Positions 25,411 through 33,555 of a stretch of 64,000 nt of DNA are shown here, piece after piece. The position numbers were made by a program, and so were the translations under genes. Numbering within the stretch: position 1 is the first letter of the stretch; the number at the start of each line of letters is the position of its first letter. Source of the stretch: Aequorivita sp. H23M31 (GTDB lineage: Bacteria > Bacteroidota > Bacteroidia > Flavobacteriales > Flavobacteriaceae); assembly GCF_004022485.1 (NCBI RefSeq), contig NZ_CP034951.1:434001-498000 (forward strand), given 5' to 3'. Under the pieces are notes generated by a model that worked only from the letters and a program-made list of their open reading frames with translations, searched no databases and was not told the origin of the DNA.

Positions 25411-25908
25411 TTAGAAAGAAAATTCAACCCCTAAATTTAATGAATTGAAAGATGCTCCTGTCATAGAAACTCCAGAGTAAGAAAGAACTGCTCCAATAGA
25501 TCCAAAGTTGTAACCAGCTTTTGGTCGGTAGAAAAAGCCACCATCGTTTCCGTCAGGCGCCAATCCAATTCCGTAACCTAAATCTGCACCAAAGAAGAAA
25601 TCCTCAACTAGGTATCTAGCTGAAGCTCCAATTGGCAAGAACATTGCATCGTCCATTTTAAAACTTCCCATTCCGTAGCCGAAGTCCACATCTTTACCCA
25701 TATAGTAAAGAAGTCCAGCTTGAGGTCCTACTAAAAATGCATCATTAACTTCAAAGAAATAAGTGAAATCACCCTGAAGCCCAAAAGAATATAAATCCTT
25801 ATAATCTCCCATTGGAATAGCGGCATTAACACCTACTTTCATTTGTTGTGCCTGAACACTTGAAAATGCGAATACTGCGAAGGCAGCAACTAGTAATAAT
25901 TTTTTCAT
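25411..25908 (-). CDS. Outer membrane beta-barrel protein, distinct subfamily
   Basis: From the ATG at 25908 the protein is 165 residues: signal peptide MKKLLLVAAFAVFAFSSVQA, then KVGVNAAIPMGDY, GLQGDFTYFF, GPQAGLLYY, ARYLVEDFFFGADLGYG and the end LNLGVEFSF. It is a small glycine- and aromatic-rich barrel of the OmpW/porin-like kind and differs from its four neighbours. The terminal Phe fits a BAM beta-signal. It has its own terminator, so it is probably expressed alone and strongly. Confidence 0.82.
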   Translation of the reverse strand: MKKLLLVAAFAVFAFSSVQAQQMKVGVNAAIPMGDYKDLYSFGLQGDFTYFFEVNDAFLVGPQAGLLYYMGKDVDFGYGMGSFKMDDAMFLPIGASARYLVEDFFFGADLGYGIGLAPDGNDGGFFYRPKAGYNFGSIGAVLSYSGVSMTGASFNSLNLGVEFSF

Positions 25909-25941
25909 AATTGTTTGTTGTTTAAAAGTTAATTGGGACAA

Positions 25942-26342
25942 ATTAACGAAAAATTAATATCAAATCCAATGATTGCGGGACCTATCTTATTAACACGTTT
26001 TAAACATTAAATTGCAGTTGATAAAACATAACAAAGATTTTAATACAGATTTTTCTATAGTGCTCATTAAAAGTACATTTCATAAAGTCTTCTAGTTTCT
26101 AATCAAGGAAACTAGGTTGGTTTTAGTATATGAGAGAAATAGTTAGAACAATTCTAATTTTTAAAATAAAAAATAGGCAAAAATTCCAACGGAAAAACTT
26201 GAAAAATCGATTTTAGAAGTTGGATTTTTGACATATTTCTGACTTGAACGGAATTACAGTAACGTTCAAATTCACTCCTAATAAAACTAATCTTATACAA
26301 AAAGTAGGTGGAATTGTAGTTAGCGGGAATTCTATTGCGAAC
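25942..26342. other. Intergenic stretch without a recognisable gene
   Basis: About 400 bp of A/T-rich sequence between two barrel genes. It holds an 8-bp inverted repeat, CTAGTTTC (26092-26099) and GAAACTAG (26107-26114), without a T run. No credible coding frame was seen on either strand. Confidence 0.5.
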
Positions 26343-27008
26343 CTAAAATCTATAACCGGCAAAAAATTGTATAACCTTATTCTCTTGCGTAGGACCAGAT
26401 GAATCTTTATAAACACCCGTAAATCCAAAAGTAAACCTTGCTCCTAGGAGAATTCCCATTTCCGATTGATAGGTGGGACCAAAACCAAGCCCCAGTTCTA
26501 CGGTTTTAAATGCCTCTTTTACATCAGACTTTCCCACCGCATACTCGGCCTTAACTACATTAATCGCTTCATCCGACAATTCGCCGCTAACATCTACCTT
26601 GACATTTTTTTTGGCCGAAATTATAAATCCCAACTGTGGGCCAACCTCCAAAGCAAATCCTTCAAGGAGATAGACTTTTGCCATAATTGGTATATTAAGG
26701 TAATGCAAATCAAGTTGTATATTTCTATGGACTTTTGCAACTCGTTTTTCAACCGACATTACATGAAAATATTCCGCCTTAATGCCTTGAGCGGAATAAA
26801 GAAGTTCAGGTTGTAAATAAAAATTCTTACTGACGGGGATTTCTACAAACCCTCCAAAATTGATTCCAGTTTTGGAATCAAAATCTTTAGCTCCCGCCCC
26901 TTTTAATGTGGCTAAATTAATTCCGGCCTTTATTCCCAATCTCACTTCTTGTGCCTCAACCGATAAGGCAAAAAGGGTGACTAATATAATAAGCAATCCT
27001 TTTCTCAT
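26343..27008 (-). CDS. Outer membrane beta-barrel protein (PorT-like)
   Basis: This 221-residue protein has a signal peptide (MRKGLLIILVTLFALSVEA), then VRLGIKAGINLATLKG, LQPELLYSAQG, LHYLNIPIMAKVYLLEGF and ALEVGPQLGFIIS, ending VIQFFAGYRF. These are the repeated family landmarks shared with the genes at 27353 and 28253. The C-terminal Phe is a beta-signal. An insert of about 30 residues (VDVSGELSDEAINVVKAEY) before the last strands is shared with the 27353 neighbour, so these two are closest paralogues. Confidence 0.86.
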   Translation of the reverse strand: MRKGLLIILVTLFALSVEAQEVRLGIKAGINLATLKGAGAKDFDSKTGINFGGFVEIPVSKNFYLQPELLYSAQGIKAEYFHVMSVEKRVAKVHRNIQLDLHYLNIPIMAKVYLLEGFALEVGPQLGFIISAKKNVKVDVSGELSDEAINVVKAEYAVGKSDVKEAFKTVELGLGFGPTYQSEMGILLGARFTFGFTGVYKDSSGPTQENKVIQFFAGYRF

Positions 27009-27352
27009 GATATTGATTATCGTGGTTGTTAAAACAAATAAACGAAGAATTCTTGTAATAGTACCTAAATATCTGTGAATTTAAAGTAGAGAAAGGAGAA
27101 AAAGTTAATTATCCGACAGGAAGTCCATAAATTATTGCGAATGATAATTCTTTTTTTCGAATTCGTAAGCTTAAACCTTTTAATGTGATCCTTAATTCTC
27201 GTTGACTTCGCGAATGAGTGGGACACATATTTATAAGAAGCATGACGGGAGATTTCTCAAATCAACCCTTTATATAGTTCTTTCCTTTTCACTAACAAAA
27301 ATATCAGAATTAAAAAAAGGTTTTAAAAATGGGAAAGTCACACTGTTTTCAT
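27009..27352. other. Intergenic stretch without a recognisable gene
   Basis: About 340 bp between two barrel paralogues, A/T-rich. No terminator, repeat or credible frame was found apart from a short palindrome TTCGCGAA near 27208. Confidence 0.4.
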
Positions 27353-28008
27353 TCAAAAAGTATATCCGGCCGTAAACTGCAGAACACTGTTTCTATTCTT
27401 CAGGCCCGAGTATCGTCTTTATATATGTTGGTTAGACCTAAATTATACCGAACCCCAAAGAAAATATTATTCTCAAGTTTGTAAGAAAGGCCTGCTCCTA
27501 GGGAAATGTCTAAGGTCTCGCATCGATCTTTAATATCTCCACTTCCTGCTTCAAATTCAGCATATACAATCTCCAAAAGTTCCGGCGGAAGATCTCCTTG
27601 GATCTGGAGATCAGTTTCTGTATTGGCTCTTAGTAAAAATCCAATTTGAGGACCTGCTTCCAATGAAAAACCATTAAAAATATAATATTTTGCTAGCAAC
27701 GGGATATTGAGATAATCCAGCTTGATTTTAGCATTCGCATTTATAATAACATCTTCTCTTGACGCCGACCGGTTTACTTTCGCGCCTTGACCCGAATAAA
27801 CTAACTCTGGCTGAAGGGCAAATCTTTCCGACAAGGCAATTTCCATTAGTCCTCCCACATGAAAAGCTGTTATTGTATTTACATCGCTGTCGCCATCACT
27901 GCCTACGGAGGCTAAATTTATTCCTCCTTTTACTCCAAATTGAATTTCTTGTGAATAACTGGCACTGATAAAAATCGCTAGGCTAATTGTTAGTAATAAT
28001 CTTTTCAT
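27353..28008 (-). pseudogene. Outer membrane beta-barrel protein (PorT-like), frameshift removes the last strand
   Basis: The open frame (28008 to 27400, 202 residues) carries the family landmarks: IQFGVKGGINLASVG, LQPELVYSGQGAK, LDYLNIPLLAKYY and LEAGPQIGFLLR. It ends prematurely at NIYKDDTRA. One base later in the reading frame the sequence goes on as SGLKNRNSVLQFTAGYTF and stops at 27353. This is the expected last beta-strand with terminal Phe and aligns with the end of the 26343 paralogue (VIQFFAGYRF). A single missing base near 27408-27412 explains it. The protein as read would lack its BAM signal. Confidence 0.82.
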
Positions 28009-28197
28009 AGTTTACTTTTTAAATTGTGTAGGGTCAAGTAACAACAAAAAAGATCCAATAGGTGAAAAAGAATAAGGTTTTTACGTTTTTTATTAAAGTT
28101 TTAAAAGAAATTTAAGTAAATTTTAATAATAAAGAATAAGTCTTATCAAAAGGGCATTGAGAATTGAGTTATATATCCGTAAGTTCTTTTCATTAAA

Positions 28198-28225
28198 AAA
28201 GGACCATCATTTAAGACAGTCCTTT
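28198..28225 (-). terminator. Intrinsic terminator of the 28.25-kb barrel gene
   Basis: AAAGGAC and GTCCTTT form a 7-bp stem with a 14-nt loop and are followed on the minus strand by TTTTTTAATG. Confidence 0.65.
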
Positions 28226-28252
28226 GAGCAATTTATTTATGTATTGGATTGA

Positions 28253-28789
28253 TTATAAGAAGGAATATCCTAGAGCAATTGAGAATACGCTGTTCTTATT
28301 TTTTGCACCGTCAATAACATCTGTCAAACCAAAGTTATATCTGCCATCAACGCGTATACCAAACGGAAAATCGTATCCCGCACCAACTACTCCTGAAACA
28401 TCAGTGCTTTCTGCTTTAGCGATACTACCAAAAACTTTTGTTACGTTATCATCTACGACAAACCCAAATTGTGGTCCAGCTTGAAGATTTAAACCCTGAA
28501 ATAAATAATATTTTAAAACTACGGGAATGTTTACATAAGAAAGATCAAAACTTCCCCCGTCAAACTTCGCTCCCTGTTGTGAATATAAAAGATCTGCTTG
28601 AATACCAAGTTTATCAGAAAATTTAACTCCACCGAAAATACCGGCTTGAAATCCGGTTTTGTTGGAAAGCCCAGCGGCATCCGAGATATTTGCGAAGTTA
28701 GCTCCGGCTTTAACCCCAAGATCTAGACTTTGTGAAAAAGCGGTTGTGCCGATAAATAATGTCAATGCGACTACAATTAATTTCTTCAT
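28253..28789 (-). CDS. Outer membrane beta-barrel protein (PorT-like)
   Basis: From the ATG at 28789 the protein is 178 residues: signal peptide MKKLIVVALTLFIGTTAFS, then LDLGVKAGANFANISDA, IQADLLYSQQGAKF, LSYVNIPVVLKYYLFQGL and LQAGPQFGFVVDD, with a late strand FGIRVDGRYNFGLTDV and the end ALGYSFL. It is the shortest of the four related barrels and lacks the insert found in the 26343 and 27353 genes. A TATATTTG element lies 22-29 nt upstream. Confidence 0.87.
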   Translation of the reverse strand: MKKLIVVALTLFIGTTAFSQSLDLGVKAGANFANISDAAGLSNKTGFQAGIFGGVKFSDKLGIQADLLYSQQGAKFDGGSFDLSYVNIPVVLKYYLFQGLNLQAGPQFGFVVDDNVTKVFGSIAKAESTDVSGVVGAGYDFPFGIRVDGRYNFGLTDVIDGAKNKNSVFSIALGYSFL

Positions 28790-28817
28790 AATATATATTT
28801 TAGAAGTTTTTATGGAG

Positions 28818-28825
28818 CAAATATA
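28818..28825 (-). promoter_or_regulatory. Likely -7 element of the 28.25-kb barrel gene
   Basis: TATATTTG on the minus strand matches TAnnTTTG and would place the start about 20 nt before the ATG at 28789. A TTG at -33 is not clear. Confidence 0.45.
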
Positions 28826-28894
28826 CTGACAATCCAATGCGGAGCAGGGTTTTTAGTTATATGTTAACTTTTTATTTAATCAAGTTTACAACTA

Positions 28895-29794
28895 ATGGAC
28901 TGGAATAGAGCCTTAAAGGATTATCAAAATTATTTAAGATTGGAAAGAGGTCTTTCCGAAAATTCGATCATTAATTATTCCCTGGATGTAAAAAAGTTAG
29001 TTGGGTGGTTGAATATAAACGCAATACAGATATCTCCCATTTCCATTACCGAAGAAACGCTACAGCAATTTATTTATGAAATAGCAAAAAAAGTAAATCC
29101 TAGGTCCCAAAGCCGTTTAATTTCGGGGCTTAAGGGTTTTTTCAATTATTTAATTTTTGAAGATTATCGTACTACCAATCCGCTGGACCTTATCGAGGCA
29201 CCAAACTTGGGACGAAAACTTCCGGATACTTTAGCTATTGAGGAAATTGACGCAATTATAAAGGCAATTGATTTGGGCTCAAACCTAGGGGAACGTAATC
29301 GCGCAATAGTCGAAACCCTTTATGCCTGTGGTCTTCGTGTATCGGAGCTTACTAATCTTAAAATTTCAGATCTCTATTTTGAGGAAGGTTTTATTAAGGT
29401 TACCGGAAAAGGAGATAAGGAACGCTTGGTTCCAATAGGAACAAACACTATCAAGTTTATTGAGATTTATAGAAAAGAAATCCGCATTCACCATAAAATA
29501 GATCCAAAAGCCAAGGATACCCTGTTCTTAAACCAGCACGGACGCCAACTCACGCGTGCGATGATATTTACCATCGTAAAAAGATTGGCAGAAAAAGCCA
29601 ATATCCAAAAAAACATAAGTCCGCATACCTTTCGCCATTCCTTTGCAACCCATCTTCTGGAAAATGGAGCCGATCTAAGAGCAATTCAACAGATGCTTGG
29701 TCACGAAAGCATTACAACCACCGAAATTTACACACATATTGATAGGAAGCATTTAACCGAGGTGATTAATAGATTTCATCCTAGGAAGGGATGA
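28895..29794 (+). CDS. xerD: Site-specific tyrosine recombinase XerD
   Basis: This 299-residue protein has the N-terminal SAM-like core-binding domain (about 1-90) and the catalytic domain with Arg148 (ACGLRVSEL), Lys172 (TGKGDKER), His244 and Arg247 (HTFRHSFATHLL), His270 (LGHESI) and Tyr279 (EIYTHI). All active-site residues are present. With a second Xer protein it would resolve chromosome dimers at dif. It is a housekeeping recombinase, not a phage integrase: the context is chromosomal and aroQ is the usual flavobacterial neighbour. Confidence 0.93.
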   Translation: MDWNRALKDYQNYLRLERGLSENSIINYSLDVKKLVGWLNINAIQISPISITEETLQQFIYEIAKKVNPRSQSRLISGLKGFFNYLIFEDYRTTNPLDLIEAPNLGRKLPDTLAIEEIDAIIKAIDLGSNLGERNRAIVETLYACGLRVSELTNLKISDLYFEEGFIKVTGKGDKERLVPIGTNTIKFIEIYRKEIRIHHKIDPKAKDTLFLNQHGRQLTRAMIFTIVKRLAEKANIQKNISPHTFRHSFATHLLENGADLRAIQQMLGHESITTTEIYTHIDRKHLTEVINRFHPRKG

Positions 29795-29850
29795 ATTGGG
29801 GGTTGAGAAGTTTGGGAGTTTAGGAGTTGAGGAGTTGAGCTTGCGGTGCT
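29795..29850. repeat. GAGTTGAG-type degenerate repeat after xerD
   Basis: Word-like G/T/A repeats include two exact GAGTTGAG octamers (29824-29839), the same unit that forms the array at 49751-49822. Confidence 0.6.
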
Positions 29851-29880
29851 TCGAGTTAAAAAAAGGCCAAACTACTTCCG

Positions 29881-29907
29881 TTGTTTTTTGATGGAAAGCA
29901 ACTTTTG
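29881..29907 (+). promoter_or_regulatory. Possible promoter of the aldo/keto reductase gene
   Basis: TTG (29881-29883), 16 nt, then AACTTTTG (29900-29907), one mismatch from TAnnTTTG. The start would be about 28 nt before the ATG at 29942. Confidence 0.35.
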
Positions 29908-29941
29908 TAAATTGGAAGGAAAATCTATTGAAAAAATACAT

Positions 29942-30889
29942 ATGAAAACATTAAAATTCAGAAATGGTGATACTATACACGCCATTGGGCTTGGAACCTG
30001 GAAAGCTGGGGGAAACGAACTTAAAAAAGCAGTTAAGGAAGCACTTTACGCAGGTTATAGGCATATTGATACCGCAAAAAACTATGGAAATGAGGAGATA
30101 ATTGGCGAAGCCCTCGCTGAAGTTTTCGCAGAAGGAAAGATATTTCGGGAAGATGTTTTTATCACATCCAAACTTTGGAATGATTCGCACGCGGAAGGAC
30201 AGGTTATTCCTGCATTGCAGGAAAGTCTCAAAAAATTGCAACTGGATCGTTTAGATCTTTATTTAATACATTGGCCTGTTGCATTTAGACATGGAGTTGA
30301 TTTTCCCAAAAAACCAGAAGATTATTTAACTCCAGAAGATGCACCTATTATTAAGACTTGGAGACAAATGGAACAAGCCAAAAATCTGGGTTTGACTCGC
30401 CATATTGGAGTTTCTAATTTTAGTGAAAAGAAATTAAGGGAATTGGTTGAAAAGGCTACCATAAAACCCGAAATGAACCAAGTGGAACTCCATCCATTAT
30501 TACAACAAAATAAATTACTGGAATATTGCAATAGTGAGGATATTCTTGTCACCGCCTATTCCCCACTTGGTTCAGGCGATCGATCAAAGGCAATGAAGGC
30601 AGATGATGAACCAAATATGATGGATATAGAGATCTTAAAGGAAATTGCTAGAGACCGCAGTGCAACTGTTGCGCAGGTTCTTATTGCTTGGCATAATCAT
30701 AGAGGTTGTGCCGCAATCCCAAAATCCACCACAAAAGACCATATCATCTCAAATTTTCGGGCTGCTGACGTCGAACTGGAAGAATCTGATATGAAAAAAA
30801 TCGCAAAACTTGACCGTAATTATCGATATATCAACGGAAAGTTTTTTGAGGAATCTTCCCGAGGCTATGATAATCTGTATGATGAATAA
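29942..30889 (+). CDS. Aldo/keto reductase
   Basis: From the ATG at 29942 the protein is 315 residues. The catalytic tetrad is visible: Asp43 and Tyr48 (HIDTAKNYGNE), Lys77 (ITSKLWN) and His110 (LYLIHWPV). The cofactor-binding AIPKSTTKDHI is near the C-terminus. It is a NADPH-dependent reductase of carbonyl compounds, similar in length to the AKR3/AKR5 groups. The frame is open 32 codons further upstream but that part is not family-like. It converges on rny with a shared terminator. Confidence 0.92.
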   Translation: MKTLKFRNGDTIHAIGLGTWKAGGNELKKAVKEALYAGYRHIDTAKNYGNEEIIGEALAEVFAEGKIFREDVFITSKLWNDSHAEGQVIPALQESLKKLQLDRLDLYLIHWPVAFRHGVDFPKKPEDYLTPEDAPIIKTWRQMEQAKNLGLTRHIGVSNFSEKKLRELVEKATIKPEMNQVELHPLLQQNKLLEYCNSEDILVTAYSPLGSGDRSKAMKADDEPNMMDIEILKEIARDRSATVAQVLIAWHNHRGCAAIPKSTTKDHIISNFRAADVELEESDMKKIAKLDRNYRYINGKFFEESSRGYDNLYDE

Positions 30890-30953
30890 TTCGTAATCTA
30901 TATAGTATCGGTTCCCTAAAGTAAGGTGAACTTTTAATTGAATTGATAAAAGT

Positions 30954-30979
30954 AAAAAGCTCCGAACGTGGAGCTTTTT
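30954..30979. terminator. Bidirectional intrinsic terminator
   Basis: AAAAAGCTCC and GGAGCTTTTT form a perfect 10-bp stem with a 6-nt loop. It lies between the converging aldo/keto reductase and rny genes and has a T run on both strands. Confidence 0.85.
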
Positions 30980-31026
30980 TTGATTCTATTATTTAGAAGT
31001 AAATTCCTTATAAGAATAATTTATCT

Positions 31027-32583
31027 TTATTTTGCAATATTTACAGCTCTTGTCTCGCGGATTACGGTAACTTTTACCTGTCCGGGATAAGTCATATCCG
31101 TTTGTATTTTTTGGGAGATTTCAAAAGAAAGCTGAGAAGCTTTTTCATCGCTTACCTTATCACTTTCCACCATTACGCGTAATTCACGGCCAGCTTGAAT
31201 GGCATATGCTTTGTTGACTCCATTAAATCCAAAGGCAATTTCCTCTAGATCCTTTAACCGTTGAATATACGAATCCAACACTTGGCGACGAGCACCTGGT
31301 CGAGCCCCACTAATAGCATCACAAACCTGAACGATGGGTGAAAGAAGGCCTGTCATTTCAATTTCATCGTGGTGAGCTCCAATTGCATTGCAGACTTCAG
31401 GTTTCTCACCATATTTTTCGGCCCACTGCATTCCCAAAAGTGCGTGTGGAAGTTCTGTTTCGGTTTCAGGAACTTTTCCGATATCGTGAAGAAGACCTGC
31501 ACGTTTGGCCAATTTAGCATTTAAGCCCAATTCCGATGCCATTACCCCGCAAAGTCTCGCAACTTCTCGAGAGTGATGCAACAGATTCTGCCCATAACTA
31601 GAGCGATATTTCATACGACCTACCGCTTTTATAAGTTCAGGATGAAGTCCGTGGATTCCTAACTCAATTACAGTACGTTTACCTACATCGATTATCTCTT
31701 CTTCTATCTGCTTGCTTGTTTTTTCAACAACCTCTTCAATTCGAGCTGGGTGAATTCTTCCATCAGTAACCAATTTATGAAGAGAAAGTCTTGCCACTTC
31801 TCTCCTAACGGAATCGAAACACGACAGAATAATCGCTTCCGGAGTGTCATCTACAATAATCTCCACTCCCGTTGCCGCCTCAAGGGCACGAATATTACGC
31901 CCTTCACGACCAATGATTCTCCCTTTTACATCATCGCTTTCAAGGTTGAAAACGGAAACACAATTTTCCACTGCCTCTTCCGTTCCGATGCGTTGAATAG
32001 TATTGATGATTATTTTTTTAGCATCCTGTTTAGCAGTCATTTTCGCCTCTTCCATTGAAGATTGGATATATGCCATTGCCTGACTTTTTGCCTCTCCTTT
32101 AAGGCTCTCCATTAACTGTCTTTTGGCCTCTTCTGCCGAAAGACTTGAAATAACTTCCAACTGCTCTATTTGACTGCGATGAAGTCTATCAGTATCCTGT
32201 TGTTTTTTATCCAATAGCGAAAGCCTCTCGTCATACTCGCTTTGTTTCAATTCCAACTCGGCACTTAATTTTTTATTTTTCGCCAGTTCATTAGAGACCT
32301 GGGATTCTTTATCTCTGGTTCTTTTTTCCGCTTCTGAAATCTTCTTATCCCGAGACACAATCACCTTTTCGTGTTCTGCCTTCAATTCTAAAAATTTCTC
32401 TTTGGCTTGAAGTATCTTGTCCTTTTTTAAGGTTTCAGCCTCAGACCTTGCTTCCTTTAAGATTCCTGTGGCAGTTTTCTTAGCGAGTTTTATTATACTC
32501 GAGGCTCTTTTCCGTTCCAAGAGCTTAGCCGTTAAATAGCCTACTACCAGTCCTATTAATGCAAAAACTATATCTATTCCCAT
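31027..32583 (-). CDS. rny: Ribonuclease Y
   Basis: This 518-residue protein has an N-terminal membrane anchor ([18 protein letters not shown]), a long Lys/Glu/Ala-rich coiled coil (about 40-205), a KH domain with [19 protein letters not shown] and an HD domain with LLHDIGK and GAHHDE. It is the membrane-bound endoribonuclease that starts mRNA decay. Its promoter region directly follows the 6S-like RNA, so read-through may contribute to its expression. Confidence 0.95.
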   Translation of the reverse strand: MGIDIVFALIGLVVGYLTAKLLERKRASSIIKLAKKTATGILKEARSEAETLKKDKILQAKEKFLELKAEHEKVIVSRDKKISEAEKRTRDKESQVSNELAKNKKLSAELELKQSEYDERLSLLDKKQQDTDRLHRSQIEQLEVISSLSAEEAKRQLMESLKGEAKSQAMAYIQSSMEEAKMTAKQDAKKIIINTIQRIGTEEAVENCVSVFNLESDDVKGRIIGREGRNIRALEAATGVEIIVDDTPEAIILSCFDSVRREVARLSLHKLVTDGRIHPARIEEVVEKTSKQIEEEIIDVGKRTVIELGIHGLHPELIKAVGRMKYRSSYGQNLLHHSREVARLCGVMASELGLNAKLAKRAGLLHDIGKVPETETELPHALLGMQWAEKYGEKPEVCNAIGAHHDEIEMTGLLSPIVQVCDAISGARPGARRQVLDSYIQRLKDLEEIAFGFNGVNKAYAIQAGRELRVMVESDKVSDEKASQLSFEISQKIQTDMTYPGQVKVTVIRETRAVNIAK

Positions 32584-32603
32584 TTTTTCATTTCATTTTT
32601 AAA

Positions 32604-32792
32604 TAAAAAAAGCCTACATCAATATTGTTATTTTGAATTAAACTCCCTAAAAACAAGTTTAGGGTTAACAAGCTGGTCAAGTATCCGTCTATCCGAGAGT
32701 ATCGGCAACGGCACGCTTTTACAACTTAAACTCACCCTTTTTAAAGAAGTAATGTTGAGTTTACCAAAATTAGTATTAATGTAGGCAGTAAC
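32604..32792 (-). ncRNA. ssrS: 6S RNA-like structured RNA
   Basis: The region between rny and zapA has no frame but has strong pairing: GCCTACATTAATA (32786-32774 on the minus strand) pairs with TATTGATGTAGGC (32624-32612) as a 13-bp closing stem with one G-T pair. The second arm runs straight into TTTTTTT, a terminator-like end. Inside are AAACTC/GAGTTT and CCCTAAA/TTTAGGG stems around large unpaired parts. Size (about 185-190 nt), end pairing, internal bubble and location next to zapA all fit 6S RNA, which binds sigma-70 RNA polymerase. The call rests on structure and context, not on a covariance search. Confidence 0.68.
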
Positions 32793-32811
32793 CTTTTTAT
32801 GTAAAGAACGT

Positions 32812-33102
32812 TTATGTCAATTGTTTCTGCAACAAACGGTCTAAAGCCGCCAAACGGCTTTGGGCCTGTTGCGTATCACTTGATTTATCGATTTCCTTTT
32901 GCTCCACTTGGGCGGCAAACTGGAGGGCACACATTGCCAACACATCCTGTTTGTCTCGCACCGCATAACTTTGTTCGAACTTTTTGATCATCGACTCTAT
33001 CTTCTTCGAGGCCAATCTCAGTCCTTCTTCTTGGGCCGGACTGATTGTCAAGGGATATACCCTATCTGCAATCGATATCTTGATCTTTAATGGTTCGGAC
33101 AT
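32812..33102 (-). CDS. zapA: Cell division protein ZapA
   Basis: This 96-residue protein has the ZapA pattern: IADRVYPLTISPAQEEGLRLA, then a helix with IKKFEQSYAVRDKQDVLAMCALQFA and a short coiled coil. It bundles FtsZ filaments at the Z-ring. It follows a coiled-coil gene by 10 nt and precedes the 6S-like RNA. Confidence 0.92.
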   Translation of the reverse strand: MSEPLKIKISIADRVYPLTISPAQEEGLRLASKKIESMIKKFEQSYAVRDKQDVLAMCALQFAAQVEQKEIDKSSDTQQAQSRLAALDRLLQKQLT

Positions 33103-33112
33103 TGTTATCTTT

Positions 33113-33403
33113 TTATTCGGAAAGCTGTATTATACATTGGTCTATTTCCCGAATTAGAGCATTTATTTTGAGTTTCGTTTCACGTTTATATTGATCGCTG
33201 CCAAGTAAAGAATTTGCTAATTTTAATGAGTGACACTTTTCGCTCCATGTGGCAATTTCTTGTTCAAATTGCAGTTTCTGGGCTTTCAAAACGTCGATTT
33301 CCTTCTCCAATTGCTGGTTGGCACTCTCTAGTTTTTCTTGACGTTCAAGCAATTTGCCAACACTACTCTCTAGAGAATCAACAATTTCAGTAAGATTACT
33401 CAT
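33113..33403 (-). CDS. Small coiled-coil protein, probable ZapA partner
   Basis: This 96-residue protein is almost entirely heptad coiled coil in its first 65 residues (ESSVGKLLERQEKLESANQQ onward), with a conserved C-terminal part (LKLANSLLG, then INALIREIDQCI). This gene precedes zapA in many Bacteroidetes. The layout is like the ZapB or ZauP proteins that bridge ZapA to other division proteins. The partner role is inferred from position and coiled-coil structure. Confidence 0.8.
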   Translation of the reverse strand: MSNLTEIVDSLESSVGKLLERQEKLESANQQLEKEIDVLKAQKLQFEQEIATWSEKCHSLKLANSLLGSDQYKRETKLKINALIREIDQCIIQLSE

Positions 33404-33431
33404 TAAAAATTTATGTTCAATACTACTTCCA

Positions 33432-33461
33432 CAAAGTTAGCATACCGCCGCTAATACGCAA
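33432..33461 (-). promoter_or_regulatory. Promoter of the coiled-coil-zapA operon
   Basis: On the minus strand TTG, a 19-nt spacer and TAACTTTG match the flavobacterial consensus exactly. The start would be about 20-25 nt before the ATG at 33403. Confidence 0.7.
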
Positions 33462-33543
33462 ATGCTTTTCCGTTTATTTTTATAATAAAACACGGCTCGT
33501 ACAATAAAATCCACGACTCCCACTTATAGTAATTAGGTATATT

Positions 33544-33551
33544 TATCTTTG
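33544..33551 (+). promoter_or_regulatory. -7 element immediately before the M23 gene
   Basis: TATCTTTG matches TAnnTTTG and ends only 4 nt before the ATG at 33556. Transcription would start at or next to the start codon, which suggests a leaderless mRNA or a later real start. No clear TTG is seen at -33. Confidence 0.45.
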
Positions 33552-33555
33552 CATT

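Noticed and set aside
28895-29794. Phage or island integrase
   Set aside because: Length, residues and the aroQ neighbour fit housekeeping XerD, and no att-like repeats were seen.
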